From Gymnothorax reevesii (lineage: Eukaryota; Chordata; Actinopteri; Anguilliformes; Muraenidae), in assembly GCA_029721435.1 (NCBI GenBank), contig CM056573.1, positions 193,501 to 257,500 on the forward strand: a DNA stretch of 64,000 bases, in the 5' to 3' direction. The notes under the pieces were generated by a model. It worked only from the letters and a program-made list of their open reading frames with translations, did no database searches and was not told the DNA's origin. Both the position numbers and the translations under genes were made by a program. Shown here in pieces: positions 42,800 through 54,056 of this stretch; position 1 is the stretch's first letter, and every line of letters starts with the position of its first letter.

Positions 42800-44544
42800 A
42801 AAGGCTGGCGCTGCCTATCGCTCGCGTAAGAGAATGGACAGAATATGGCTCAGCTGTGCGTAATGCGTGCTGTGCGCTCCGCAAAACAGAGCGAGGCAGA
42901 GAGAGATTTCCAGCGAATGTTTGATGGTTGTTTACGGAGTTTGAAAAAAAAATAGCCAAAAGGTTGCGAAAAAAATCATTTTCAGTTCAGAAGCTGCAGA
43001 GCTGTGTACTCGGCGTGCAAGTGATAGCTCAGGGGAAGAAATATCCGACCAAAACCCTGATGGCTCCGTAGCAGAGGAAATGTTTCTCGGGGGAGATGAC
43101 ATTACTCTTGACAAGTACGCATCATATTATAACTTATATTTCATTATATAATAACATTACATTTATATTTATTATTATTATAATAATTATTATTATAAAA
43201 TTACATTACGTATTATTTGCATCTGTCACGGAAGGTGGAAGGACGTCATGTTTTCACTGGAGTTCACCGTCATGTTTTCACCGGAGTAATTCTGTGTAAA
43301 TAATTACGGGAAAAGGATATTATAATATGATGCTGATATTATGATGATTATATTATTACCATATTACGCATTATTACCTCCGTTACCGAAGGTGGAAGGA
43401 AGTTATTTTTTCGCCGGCGTTGGTTGTTGTGGGTATTTAAATTTTCATCCCTGTAAGAAATCAGAGTGAGACAAAGTAAGTAAACAGGATCCATTTTACT
43501 ATGTGCCACATAGGGTCTTCGTTACAGGCAAGAACGAAGACAAAGGAATCTCTCCTTTGCTTTGGATATATGTAAAAGCACAAAGTCAGAATCTCCTCCC
43601 CTTGGGGTTTATATGCACAAATTTGAGTTTATGCCTCAGTAACCTTTTAATTTTTTTATTTATCATATATTGTAAATAGTTTGCTATGGAAAGGTTATTT
43701 GTTTGTTTACCTTTCATGTAAAAAACATTTTTTTACATGACAGCACTTGTTTTGGCTTTTATATGCACAAATTTGAGTTTATGCTTCAGTAACTTTTACT
43801 TTTTTTATTGATCATATATTGTAAATATTTTACTGTGAGTTTGCTGCGTAAAGGTCATTTGTTTGTTTACCTTTCATATAAAAAAGCATTTTTTTTAACA
43901 TAAAGGCACTCGTTTTGACTCTTATGTGCACAAATTTGAGCTTATGCATCAGTAACTTTTTTTCAGCAATATTGAAAGTGAATCTGGATATGGGATTGGA
44001 TTCCTCTAAGTGTCACCTTTCATTAGAGCCCAACATTATGACTGTAGGTTGAAGCGTTCAAGAGTTATGCCCTTTTATCCTAGGTATGTGACCATGGTTA
44101 TCCAAGGGTCCTTTTGGGGTCTCCAAATGGCCATTTTTGGAAACGCCTAGACATGGCCTTAGAAGAACATGTGTAAAATGCTCATTTTCTGTAGGATTGT
44201 TATCAAATTTGAACTGGAACTAAGTAAGGCCTCATGCTGTGGTCCCATTGTGTTTTTCAGCTATTAAGTCCCAGCTGCTCTCATCTACAGGCATCTGTTT
44301 GCAAAAAAAAATTTTTGGCGAGAGTAAAAACCTTCTACTTCAGTGTGTTCCAGCTTGGATTACTCAATGACAGTAGCACTTAGAGTATTTCTTTTAGCTG
44401 GGGGAAAAACTTCAGAGTGTTTCCTTTCAAATGAGACCATAACCATCCATATAGTCCAAACGGTTCAAGAACAGCGTTCAATTTACTTTGGGTACGCTTT
44501 TCATAGGCATTTTAGGCAAATTTTCCCGGAGTTTTAAGGGGTTA
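42800..44544 (+). mobile_element. Possible piggyBac-like remnant
   Basis: A frame near 42990-43120 reads as an acidic leader (SSGEEISDQNPDGSVAEEMF, then LGGDDITL) of the type found at piggyBac transposase N-termini. The segment ends AAGGGGTTAA at 44535-44544, like a piggyBac terminus. No DDD catalytic core was seen and the left end is undefined, so this is tentative. Confidence 0.3.
43611..43970. repeat. ~155-bp tandem repeat, 2.3 units
   Basis: Units begin near 43611, 43761 and 43924 with ATATGCACAAATTTGAGTTT (or a close variant), followed by TTTGTTTACCTTTCAT. AT-rich and non-coding. Confidence 0.85.
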
Positions 44545-45583
44545 AAACGGCAATATTCTGTCCACATCGAACGTCGCCACTGCACGGGTTCCAGTCGCAT
44601 GAAAACAAATGAGACGGCTAAGCGCACAATGACTTAACATGCAAAAAAAACTGTTTTCAACTGCCGAAGACAAGACGAAATGCCCAGATGAATTTAAAAA
44701 ATGTTACCTACATGCTCAAAAATACCCGTCACTGTGTGCGTGTGAACATGGCCTGAGGCGCCTGTTGGTTATCCATCTTACCTGAGAGGAACCAGCCGCA
44801 GTTTAACTTCCAAAAACACAAGACTGACAGCTCAGTCCATGGTGGCTGGACTTAAAACTTCTTCATCTTATCGACTTGGAGCCGGATAATCACCTCGGAT
44901 TGCTAAAGTACAGAATTCCGTGAATACTTCAAATCTGTCTAAGTTCCGGGCGAGATACAGAAGAACATAAGTGCAGATCTAAACAGTTTATCGGCCCCTG
45001 GCGTACGCAGGCTGAGTCTGTTCGTCAGGGAATCAATTCCTACAGTACCTGGACGTTAGTGAGCGACACCAATTAAACGGCTTTCAGATATTTATCTTTT
45101 GTTGGGGGGGGGGGCCTAAAAAGGGATTTCAATCCAATCTGTCGCTATCTCTTACTACAAAGTAACACAACAGCAAGCGAGCTAATTTCATTCCACATTT
45201 CTCATCATAAAAACTGTTAATGTTATATACCTGTACTGCGGTTACTCAGTCACGATCACGGCATCTTATCGAAGTGCTTCACAAGTATAGCTGGCTAGCA
45301 ATTTAGCTACAATTAAATCCCTGCAAAATGAAGAGTATGTTGGCTCGAATAGCTGTTAACTAACTCGCTAGTTACATACCTAACACTTATTTTTATTATT
45401 TAAAAAAACACTATATCTCATAGTCAAACATGCAACGCCGCAAGCTAGCAGTATCCTATTCTCCGTCTTCTTCTTCTTCTTCTTCGTCTTCTTCTTCTTC
45501 TTCTTCTGGGGTATGCAGGTAGAGACTTACTTCAATGGTGCATTACCGCCATCAACTGGACTGGGGTGTGGCACTAGAGTCTT

Positions 45584-46938
45584 CTTCTTCTTCTTCTTCT
45601 TCTTTTGTTAAATTCCGGATAGTGCATGCCGCCCCCTACTGTACTAAATTTCGTGCTGTCTTTGACTGGGTACTTTACTCTAGTAATATAATAATAAAAA
45701 AAAAAACCTCCTCACACGTATCCTTCTCTGCTTCAATTATTTCCCAGGCTTTCTGTCTCTCCTTACTTTTCTACAGTCTGACTGCTTCCGAACCCTCTTT
45801 CCAAAATCCTCTGAATATCTTCCCTCTTTACATCTACAACACCCAAGATCTCTCTTGTCGCATCTACCACCATCTTAATTCTCTCCGTTTTGCTTTCTAT
45901 CTCACAGGCACAATTTAGAACCATTGAAATGAACGCTAAAAAACTTCTTTTATTCATCCTAATTTCATCCTCCTCAAACTCATATTGCCTCTTTTCCACT
46001 GGCTGTTCTCTGGCCTGCTCTTTCCCCACCATTTCTTTTTTACTCACAACCCTTTTTGTTGCTTCTGCATATGATATTTTCCCATGCACTCCTGTCCTTT
46101 CCACCTCTCTTTCCATTTTCCTTCTTTCACACTGCACTGACCCCATCTCATGACTTCCCCCACAGTGAAAACATGCTTTTGCCCTTATACAATCATCTTC
46201 AATGCATCCCTCCTGTCCACACTTTCTACACCTGTGCATTTCTTTTTTACATACAACCGCCACATGCCCATATTCCTGACATCGGTAACAGCGCAGTGGA
46301 GCCCTTTCGTACATTCTCACCCTATAACTTAAATAGTCAACAAATATTCTCTCCGGTACCTCACTGTTGAACTCTAAAAGTACAGACAGGCTTTCCTGCA
46401 CCTTTCCCTCCCGGTAACTTCTCAGCCACTTTGCACCACACAGCCCCTCTACCTTCAAAAAATCATTTAAGTCCATGTCCAATGGAACACCGCTGAGAAC
46501 TCCTTTAACACACGGTTTTTCCTGTAAAGGAAAGCTAGTTACCTTTACGAGATCGTACTGTTTAATTTTTAATGCTTTGTTTTGTTGTTTAACATTGCCA
46601 CAAACCACAATCACTAACCCTCCCTGTGTCATCCTAACTGCTTTTACATCTCCAATTTCCCTTTTCACAAATTTCCCAATTTCATGAGCATTACTAAATA
46701 AACAGTTTGCTTCATCACCCTTTATATTTGCTTTTATGCCTACAACAAATGTTTCATCCTCATTTTCATTATCACTTCCTTTTTTCCTTTTCTTTTTTAA
46801 TCCCACCGCCGACTCACGATCCATTTTCCAAAACCATTCATCCGCAATCCGAATTTAAACCGAGAAACCGTGCAAAATCTTCAAAAGCCAAACAATCCAC
46901 AAATCTACTTTAAATCTCGCGCCAAAAACTCGTCCTTC
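45584..46938 (-). mobile_element. ORF1-only retroelement, copy 1, nested in the LINE
   Basis: Flanked by CACTAGAGTCTT at 45572-45583 and 46939-46950 (plus-strand reading). Contains a short 5' leader, one gag-like ORF, about 130 bp of 3' UTR and a (GAA)n tail. No ORF2 sequence lies between the ORF1 stop and the tail. Confidence 0.9.
45763..46824 (-). CDS. gag-like ORF1 protein with CCHC zinc knuckles (copy 1, intact)
   Basis: 353 codons, uninterrupted from ATG. Basic/acidic N-terminus (KKKRKKGSDNENEDE), a central RRM-like region, then cysteine motifs CYRCQEYGHVAVVC, CRKCGQEGCIEDDC and CFHCGGSHEMGSVQC, and a helical C-terminus. This is the nucleic-acid-binding ORF1 of an I/Nimb-like LINE, thought to coat the RNA. 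It ends at TAA eleven codons before the stop used by copy 2. Confidence 0.88.
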   Translation of the reverse strand: MDRESAVGLKKKRKKGSDNENEDETFVVGIKANIKGDEANCLFSNAHEIGKFVKREIGDVKAVRMTQGGLVIVVCGNVKQQNKALKIKQYDLVKVTSFPLQEKPCVKGVLSGVPLDMDLNDFLKVEGLCGAKWLRSYREGKVQESLSVLLEFNSEVPERIFVDYLSYRVRMYERAPLRCYRCQEYGHVAVVCKKEMHRCRKCGQEGCIEDDCIRAKACFHCGGSHEMGSVQCERRKMEREVERTGVHGKISYAEATKRVVSKKEMVGKEQAREQPVEKRQYEFEEDEIRMNKRSFLAFISMVLNCACEIESKTERIKMVVDATREILGVVDVKREDIQRILERGFGSSQTVEK

Positions 46939-46997
46939 CACTAGAGTCTTACCTTCCAAAAAAAATAAAAAAGCTAAATTCTTTTAATTAATCCTAA

Positions 46998-48696
46998 TTA
47001 ATAATTAATTAATAGAATGTCCTCTAGGTTTAAATTTAACTGTTCTCCTTGTAATTGTAATACTAGTCTTTGTCTTTTTGCTTGATATTTAGGACAATGT
47101 AAAATGCCATGCTCTATTGATTCTGGACTACCACAAAATTCACAAGTGCCATCAGCATGCTGCTTCATTATTAGCAAAGTGTTATTTAGTCTTGTGTGTC
47201 CATACCTCATTCTTGAAAATACATCCTCCACCTCCTTGCTTCTGATAGTGTTCCTGCTCTTTCCCACTTTATTCTGGATATTATAGAACTGTCTTCCAGT
47301 CTGCCCATTGTCCCATAATTTGCCATGTTTCCTGAACTTTATTTTTAACCATACTTTTAATTTCTGCTTTGCTGTACTTGATCTCTATATCTACGCTAGG
47401 ATTTCTAGCTGCTTGCTTGGCACATTTATCTGTCAACTCATTTCCCACAACTCCTATATGAGCTAGTACCCATACAAGAGTTGTCTTAATCCCTGAATTT
47501 AACAGATTATTGGCAACTTGAATTATTTCAAATAAAATATCCTGCCTTGATTTCCATTGAAAGGTTTTGATGCTAAGCAATGCTGAACTGGAATCTGAAG
47601 CTATCACTGCTTTCCTTGGCCTATTAGTTTCCACCCACAGCGGGGCCAACCACACTGCCACCAACTCTGCTGTATAGACAGCTAGGTCATCATTTATTCT
47701 CTTGCCTACTATTACTTTTAATTTTGGGATCACATAAGCAACTTCCATTCTTTTATCATCCATTTTAGAGCCATCTGTATATAAAGCTATTTCCTCTCTG
47801 TAATTCTCCATAAAATAGCTCATAACTCTATATTTATCAATGTCATTTTCCTGCTGATCTTCTAATAACACCAGGTCAATGGGCACTTCTTTATAAATTT
47901 ATGGTGGGACAATTGGTATAGGTACAGTAGGACTGATCTTTAATTCACTAAAGCCCATTTCACTAACTTTATCATTAATCATCCAACCAAAACTTTTAAC
48001 GTGAGTATTTTCACGCTCTTGGCCTTGCTTCAGAACTGACTGACTCATATGATTTCCATCATGACCCTTCAGGTTTGCCCAGTACACTAGGCCTAACTGA
48101 TCTCTCCTCAGGTGAAGAGGCATTTCTCCCATCTCTACCTGGACATCTGTCACTGGTGTGGTTTTGACAGCACCACAGCATAACCTTAATGCTTGATTTT
48201 GGATCACATCCAGCTTACTCAGTAGTGTTTTAGCTGCAGACCCATATATTATGCTTCCATAGTCAAATACAGACCTGATCAATCCTGTGTAAATTGTTGT
48301 TAGAGCAGATCTACTTGCTCCGCATAAGCATCTCATTGCATTTAGTACCTTCTTGCATTTATCAATTATTTTTTTTATATGCACTGCCCATGTTAGTCTT
48401 TGATCAAAACACATACCCAAGTATTTAAAGAAGTCCACTCTTTGTACTTCATTACTAGATAATTTCACTTTTATATCCTTAACCATTTTCTTTCTTGAGA
48501 AAACCATTGTTTTGGTTTTCTCAATTGAGATCCTAAAACCCCACCTAGTGGACCAATTATATACTACATCAACTGCTTGCTGAATTTTATTCATTACAAA
48601 TTCAATATTTCTTCCTCTTTTCCATAAAAAACCATCATCTGCAAACAATGTTACATCCACAAAATTCTCCACTTCCTTAAAAGTATCGTTTATCAT
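46998..48696 (-). pseudogene. LINE ORF2 C-terminal part: RT, RNase H, CCHC motif
   Basis: Read from 48696 downward: the RT catalytic motif (VTLFADDGFLW), RT thumb (YLGMCFDQRLTW), then RNase H with TDGS, AEL, SDSSSAL and AHIGVVGNELTDK, and last CEFCGSPESIEHGILHC. An RNase H plus C-terminal CCHC is the layout of I/Nimb-type LINEs. One in-frame stop (47899) and one frameshift near 47270-47285 disable it. The endonuclease and RT fingers are missing through 5' truncation. Confidence 0.88.
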
Positions 48697-48710
48697 AACA
48701 GTATCCTATT

Positions 48711-49236
48711 ATTCATTCAAGTGTTTTATGGAAACTTCATTTGCGCAGAGCTGAAATTCTGGACATAAACGCTTTTTCTTCTTCTTCGGGTTTGAAAGGT
48801 ACATTGCTGCTATCTGTTGCTCAGTTCTGGATCGTAATTACGTACTCATAATTAAATTCTTTTATTGAGACCAGTTCGATTTAGACACACCAACAACTTT
48901 TTTTATTTTATCAGAACTGTCCAGGTTCAGTAAGCTACTCACACTGAAGACAGAAACGCACAGAAGAAAAGCACATTCACACACACACAAAACCACATAA
49001 ACTTATTAGAAATTCATAATATTAAAACGTTACATTAATAACGTGGGCCAGATATAAAATTCAACAACATCATACAGAAAAATAGGCTACAGAGGTAATC
49101 AGTACGCATTTGTACGGAAGCGAGTGAAACAGACTCGAAGCCCGTCTATCAGCTCATTTTATCATGCTGCAGACCCCCGCTCCTACAGACTTTACGTGAT
49201 GATGGTGAAGACGTCACATTCCGTTCGCCTGAAGTC
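48711..49236. other. Spacer with a tiny LINE 3' tail
   Basis: 48770-48800 contains a CTTTTTCTTCTTCTTC tract with adjoining sequence resembling the (GAA)n-LINE 3' terminus in minus orientation. Otherwise unassigned. Confidence 0.35.
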
Positions 49237-49244
49237 CGTGAGGC

Positions 49245-49724
49245 CATAGATATACATAAACACTAGATGGCTCAAGCACGCTGCGAGCGAATGTGAAGTA
49301 ACGTCGTCACAGGGCGGCCATCTTGGGACAGGGCTGCTCGATCACTCATAACATTACAGCCAATGGAGCACGGACTTTGAAATAACTGTAAATTGCTCAA
49401 CTCTCTCAAATTCTCGACTGATTTTCAAACAAGCGGCTTGGTTTGTCGGATAAACATCAGAGATGTAGTTATTTAACTGCATACTTAAGAATAATTAAAA
49501 CCATTGAATTCGGTATAAAAAGTACATTAAGGTTTGTAATAACCCAATCCGTTTGTAAATCCGTCAAGAATTCAGCGAGTTACAAGTATTTAAGCGAGTA
49601 AATCATCCACCTTACCTCCGACTACAGCGCAGCGCACCAGAGCAGTCCCCTGTCCTAAGATGGCCGACCAGTGACCACGCTGCCGACTCTGCCTTTAGCC
49701 ATCTAGTGTTTATATATATCTATG
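49245..49724. mobile_element. hAT-type miniature element, perfect 8-bp target duplication
   Basis: Termini CATAGATATACATAAACACT and (complement of the right end) CATAGATATATATAAACACT. It is flanked by CGTGAGGC at 49237-49244 and 49725-49732. 480 bp, no coding capacity. Confidence 0.92.
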
Positions 49725-49759
49725 CGTGAGGCTCAGTCTGCAAGTCCAGGGGGTGGAGA

Positions 49760-50600
49760 CTTGGATTCAGCCCATCATGAGGTCAACTTTGCCACTTTCA
49801 ATGTCAAAGGTCATGGCTTGTCTATATTGTCTATACTTTCAATGCTAATGGGTAATAATATCAATACGTGTGATATTTCCACGTGATGATTTACAGGGAC
49901 TGAAATGGCTATGCCACCATTTTCCAATTGAATGACAAGTAAGCAACTGTAATTATGAACATGATGAGGAGGATAACAACAGCAGAAATAAAAAAAAAAA
50001 TTGCTGAGCAGACTCGGTAGATTTTGTGTGTAGGGTGCTCCAGAGCAAATATCAAGTCATTCTGGCTGAAGGGATCGAAGAAGATATTTGAAATTTTCCA
50101 CTAAGTGCACTTAGGTTTGATCTTCAGGGTCACTGAAGTTCAAAGGTCATAAAACCGAATGAAAGCCCTCATATGACTTCCAATCTGTTGTCAATGCTAT
50201 TTTTTATTAATATAACCAATTATTTCCATGTTATAACCCACTGAAATATGCTCAATATTGAATGAATAGAAGAATTCAAAATTTCAGAAATTCATTAAAA
50301 ATTCAAAAATCAATATTTTCCCATTCTTTGGGCAAACTTGGTTGCCCTTGACACAAGAGCTCCGTAACAAATATGAAGTCATTCTGACTGACAGTTCTGA
50401 GAAGAGGATCCTTAAAAAATTGCCAACAATGCGGAAGATGACAGACACCACGGCATCATCCCAACAGTCCATCCACCCTTTATTCAAGCCACTGAACTAT
50501 CAAAACAAAACTAAATTAAAGCTGCAAGCAGCGTTGAATGGGCCCTCGTACCCTTGAGAACATTGTAGTGCTGGTTAATGGTGGCAAAGCAAGGCCCAAT
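49760..50600. repeat. Dispersed fish repeat, old
   Basis: The phrases CAAATATCAAGTCATTCTGG and CAAATATGAAGTCATTCTGA recur (about 50046, 50367), and the end reads AAGCTGCAAGCAGCGTTGAATGGGCCCTCG. This is a familiar interspersed sequence in fish genomes whose class I cannot name. 50600-51100 is unassigned. Confidence 0.4.
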
Positions 50601-51108
50601 GACAGTTGAACTTTTCTCAATCATTATTTCAGAAATTGATTTACCACTCAAAGCTTTACTCATCGCACTCATGGGTGACATGAAGATAAAATAGATGTTC
50701 TGCAGTCAAATGAAGGTGTACTGCAACAGGATTGTTTTTGATGCACCCACTCAATACATTTTTATGAGCGAATCTGTGTTGCCTTTCATGAATGTGACAG
50801 GTCGGCTATCAATCTGCCCCACCTGTAAAACCGAGGCTGCCAAATGGTTCAGTTTGATTGAGGCAGAAAGTGGCTCATACTCATTACATGATTTTCACCA
50901 AATGAAGCAACCCTTGGCACAGTGGCTTCAAAGAAATCAGCCACCAGGTTCAAACAAGCTTTGTAGTCTATACATCAGACCTTGCATGATTAGAACTGGA
51001 GGGATCTCGGACCAAGACCATCAGACCCTTCAAGAGCGTTGAAGATGATATTTCCTGCTTGGAGCGCAGGCACATCCTGTGTTTGCTATGTAATACATTG
51101 CTGTTTAT

Positions 51109-51313
51109 CAGGGATACTCACTCTTCTCCAGAATGAGCTGGTGTGAATGCGGGCTTTCGTTCTAACCGTGTAATATCACACCTGATTCTACTGATCAAGG
51201 GTCTATGGCATAAGCTTTAAGGGTTGATGAGTAGAATCAAGTGTGTGACTGGTTGGTAAGAATGAAAGCCAGCATCCACACCGGCTCATTCTGGAAAAGA
51301 GTGAATATCCCTG
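51109..51313. mobile_element. hAT-like miniature palindrome
   Basis: Arms CAGGGATACTCACTCTTCTC and (complement of the right end) CAGGGATATTCACTCTTTTC, each about 65 bp. The flanking 8 bp match only partly. About 205 bp. Confidence 0.75.
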
Positions 51314-51320
51314 CTGTATA

Positions 51321-52798
51321 GGTTTTCCCGGTCAATTTCATACTTATGTCATTCCAACTCATGAATGTGCATTCAAATTCGCACAGCGCACGCACGCGAA
51401 AATATTCGGGCATTCAAATTCAGAAACCGAGTGATCAATTTCTTTTATGCGAACTCTATTTCGTTTCTGGCAAATCAAATTCACGCATGTGCATTCAAAT
51501 TCCAAATGCGAGCACTGCATTTCCTACTTGTGCATTCAAATTCACGCGATAATCACGATGAGCCTGTTTGGGGCGTTCAATTTCATTTTCAGGTGATCAA
51601 TTTCCTACTTCGTGCCCTCAGTTTAGTGGAGAAGACAGGATAGATTTTTGAAGAAGGGGGTTATTGGGGGAGAAGGGGGCGAACGTTTCTCATAAAATGA
51701 ACACAAATACAGAACCCACCGGCACACCCTTCCCCCAATACAAACACGCAAAATTCGTTTTTTTAATTCCATAGTCTTCTATGTATATATATGTTTTTTA
51801 AGGTTCTATATTGTTCTGTTATTCTATCTTCGTGATATCACAGTGATATCATTTCCTTGTATATGTTCATGTATTCTCGTTGTTTCATTTCCAGAAATTT
51901 TAAATGATAAGGCCAAGTCAGCAGTACATCCAAACAACACAACGTCATTTTCTAACTTACACTCCTTCATAACACCACACATAACAAAGACAACATCTAC
52001 ACAATGCGTCAATCCGAAGACCAACTGATAAACAACATGATGTCACAATCTCACGTGTGGAAAGTAAATAAGATACCAATCAACAACAAATATTCGTGTT
52101 ATGACTTTTAACGAAAACATTTATTGCATAATTCTTTAAGATATTGAACTAAAACAAGAAATATCACATCAAGTATACACTGCTCAACATGTTCAAACAC
52201 GTCTCCAGCTTGAAACCCTCCTACAAAGATACAAACTATCGACATGGCCATTGCTTGATTTATTCCAAGGGTGTCTGCCAAAGCAATGTAGTCAAGATTT
52301 TCGTTCTCAAAGGCGTCGATCAACCTTCCCCTATCCTCGTTTGTAATGTGCTTGTAGCATACGCGTTGAGCTGCCATTGTGCCCTAATGAGGTTACCCTT
52401 GAGAATGAACAGATATAGGCCCTACCCAGAGCAGCTGTATTGATGATTAAGCCAATTTATTCATAACTAAATGGAAAAAAGGCCACACAGACCCCAAGCT
52501 CACTAAATGCAATGATTCATTTAAATTGAATGCACTTATTTGGAAGATGGTTGCCTTTGCACGAATATGAATGACCAAAGAGTTTCTGCCACCGCCTTGA
52601 AATGAATTTGAATGCTCATTGCTGAAATGCTTGCTCCTATTTTGAATTTGAAAGACGCTATGAACAACTGATTGCTCGTATAGAGAAATTGAATGACCAG
52701 ATTGGGAATTTGAAAACTGATTCAGTGCTGCGAGCATGAAATTGAATGCTCCGAATATGAATTTGAATGACAAAATTATGAAATTGACCAGGAAAACC
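51321..52798 (-). mobile_element. TA-flanked transposon with subterminal motif arrays and an HTH remnant
   Basis: Termini GGTTTTCCCGGTCAATTTCA and (complement of the right end) GGTTTTCCTGGTCAATTTCA, with TA at 51319-51320 and 52799-52800. Each inner flank of about 300 bp is an array of a degenerate word close to GTGCATTCAAATTC, in mirrored orientation at the two ends. A minus-strand HTH-like frame lies inside. The TA target suggests the Tc1/mariner/IS630 group. Confidence 0.75.
52245..52377 (-). pseudogene. Helix-turn-helix N-terminus of a DDE transposase
   Basis: Reads YKHITNEDRGRLIDAFENEN then LDYIALADTLGINQAMAMSI. This is the pattern of the HTH that opens some IS630/Tc1-like transposases (E-R-L-DAFE...Y-LA-LGI). 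The frame then loses similarity, and no DDE core follows in the element. Confidence 0.6.
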
Positions 52799-52807
52799 TA
52801 CATTATC

Positions 52808-53072
52808 AGACCTCTCCTGTGATCTGGAAAAACCAAGTGAATTTATGAGTAGCAAGGATTCTCGGAACTGAACAAAAGCCCTTGGATTCTGAACTTTTTC
52901 TAACAGAAAGAAACTATTGAAACCTGATTTTGACAGTTCAAATAACACTAATAGCTACTGTATTAAGATTTTCACCTCTCTTAATTACCGCAAATGAGGG
53001 TCAAACTCAGTTTCTCACAAAAGTGACAAATGAACTAGGTTTTTCCAGATCACAGGAGACCTGTTGATCGTC
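52808..53072. mobile_element. Small inverted-repeat element
   Basis: Ends CAGACCTCTCCTGTGATCTG and (complement) CAGGTCTCCTGTGATCTGGA with about 32 bp of pairing. No coding sequence. No clear target duplication. Confidence 0.55.
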
Positions 53073-53324
53073 AGGCGAGTTTTACTTTCTATATTAGCTC
53101 AGTGGCGCTATGACAATGACTCGATTTTGAAAAATTGATGTCATCAGGCCAGCTCTTTTATCAACTGTGAAGTTTAGGGCACATTGGACAGTATACGTAT
53201 CCGTTACAACCGAATTTGAGCAGGCTTCGTGCTAGTTATTCATGGAGTTTTCATTTGGTTCCTGTTAATTTACATTATTATGTCTAATAGAAATAGTATT
53301 TTGCTTGTATCTCATTGTTTAGTG

Positions 53325-54048
53325 CAGGGGTTCCCAAACTCCGTCCTGGGACCTCCCTGTGTCTGCTGATTTTTGTCCCAACCATAATTGCCATCATAGG
53401 ACTTTTTAACAAGCTGTCCGAATTTGGCAAATTTTGTGTTTAAATATCTTATTTGCAGTTTAAAGCCAAATTATAATAGAAATATCCATTTGTGCCATGA
53501 AGAATAAAAGACCCTTGCATAAAGTTATTTTTTCTGTGTGGCAAGCAATTTCAGGTCATAACATTTTTAAACAGATCAAATCAGGTACTGAGAAAATCAG
53601 TGACCTCCAAACCAGGTTGCTGAAGACAGGTGATAAGAATTCTTTCAAAATAATTTGCTTGCACTGAATCACAAAAACATACCATAAAACAGGTTTGACT
53701 CTGTCATTTGCTTATTTAGTAAATTGTTAGTTTTTGCAACCATGTACCCACAGTTTCACCAAGCAGGAACCCATTGATTTTTTTCCCCTTTGATTGGGTG
53801 CATTTTTCCCTCTTTTTATGCAGTTGTTCCCAATATATTGCAATATGGATGCAGAATTTATTCCTCACTGTTTGTATGCATATCTGTCAAAATACTGTTT
53901 GTCAAGAGTGGATAAATTTCTGCTCTGAACAAAAATGCACCTTATTAAGACAAAATAATTGCTTGCTAAAATCCTTTGATTGCAAACCAGGGTGGAGCAA
54001 AAACCAGCATACACAGGGAGCCCCCAGGACTGAGTTTGGGAACCCCTG
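53325..54048. mobile_element. hAT-type non-autonomous element A
   Basis: Termini CAGGGGTTCCCAAACT and its complement AGTTTGGGAACCCCTG. Flanked by GTTTAGTG (53317-53324) and GTTTAGTC (54049-54056). 724 bp without a transposase frame. Confidence 0.88.
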
Positions 54049-54056
54049 GTTTAGTC

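Larger units (their letters stand above)
45461..48698 (-). mobile_element. 5'-truncated LINE (RT-RNase H) with 12-bp target duplication
   Basis: Flanked by CAGTATCCTATT at 45449-45460 and 48699-48710. Read on the minus strand it begins inside the RT, continues through RNase H and a C-terminal zinc motif, then a 3' UTR with TGATGGCGGTAATGCACC and a (GAA)n-type tail (45461-45510). Its 3' UTR is split by the ORF1-only element at 45584-46938. Confidence 0.92.

Noticed and set aside
45890..46370. Plus-strand frames over the ORF1 element
   Set aside because: Antisense shadows of the gag-like ORF1; the same shadows recur at 57565-58300 on the other strand.
51365..51643. Direct-repeat array considered as CRISPR
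   Set aside because: The words are degenerate, spacing is irregular, it is mirrored at the other end of a transposon, and the DNA is vertebrate.
52447..52948. Minus-strand frames with repeated F-N-F/S-I patterns
   Set aside because: Translation of the subterminal CATTCAAATT array of the TA-flanked element.
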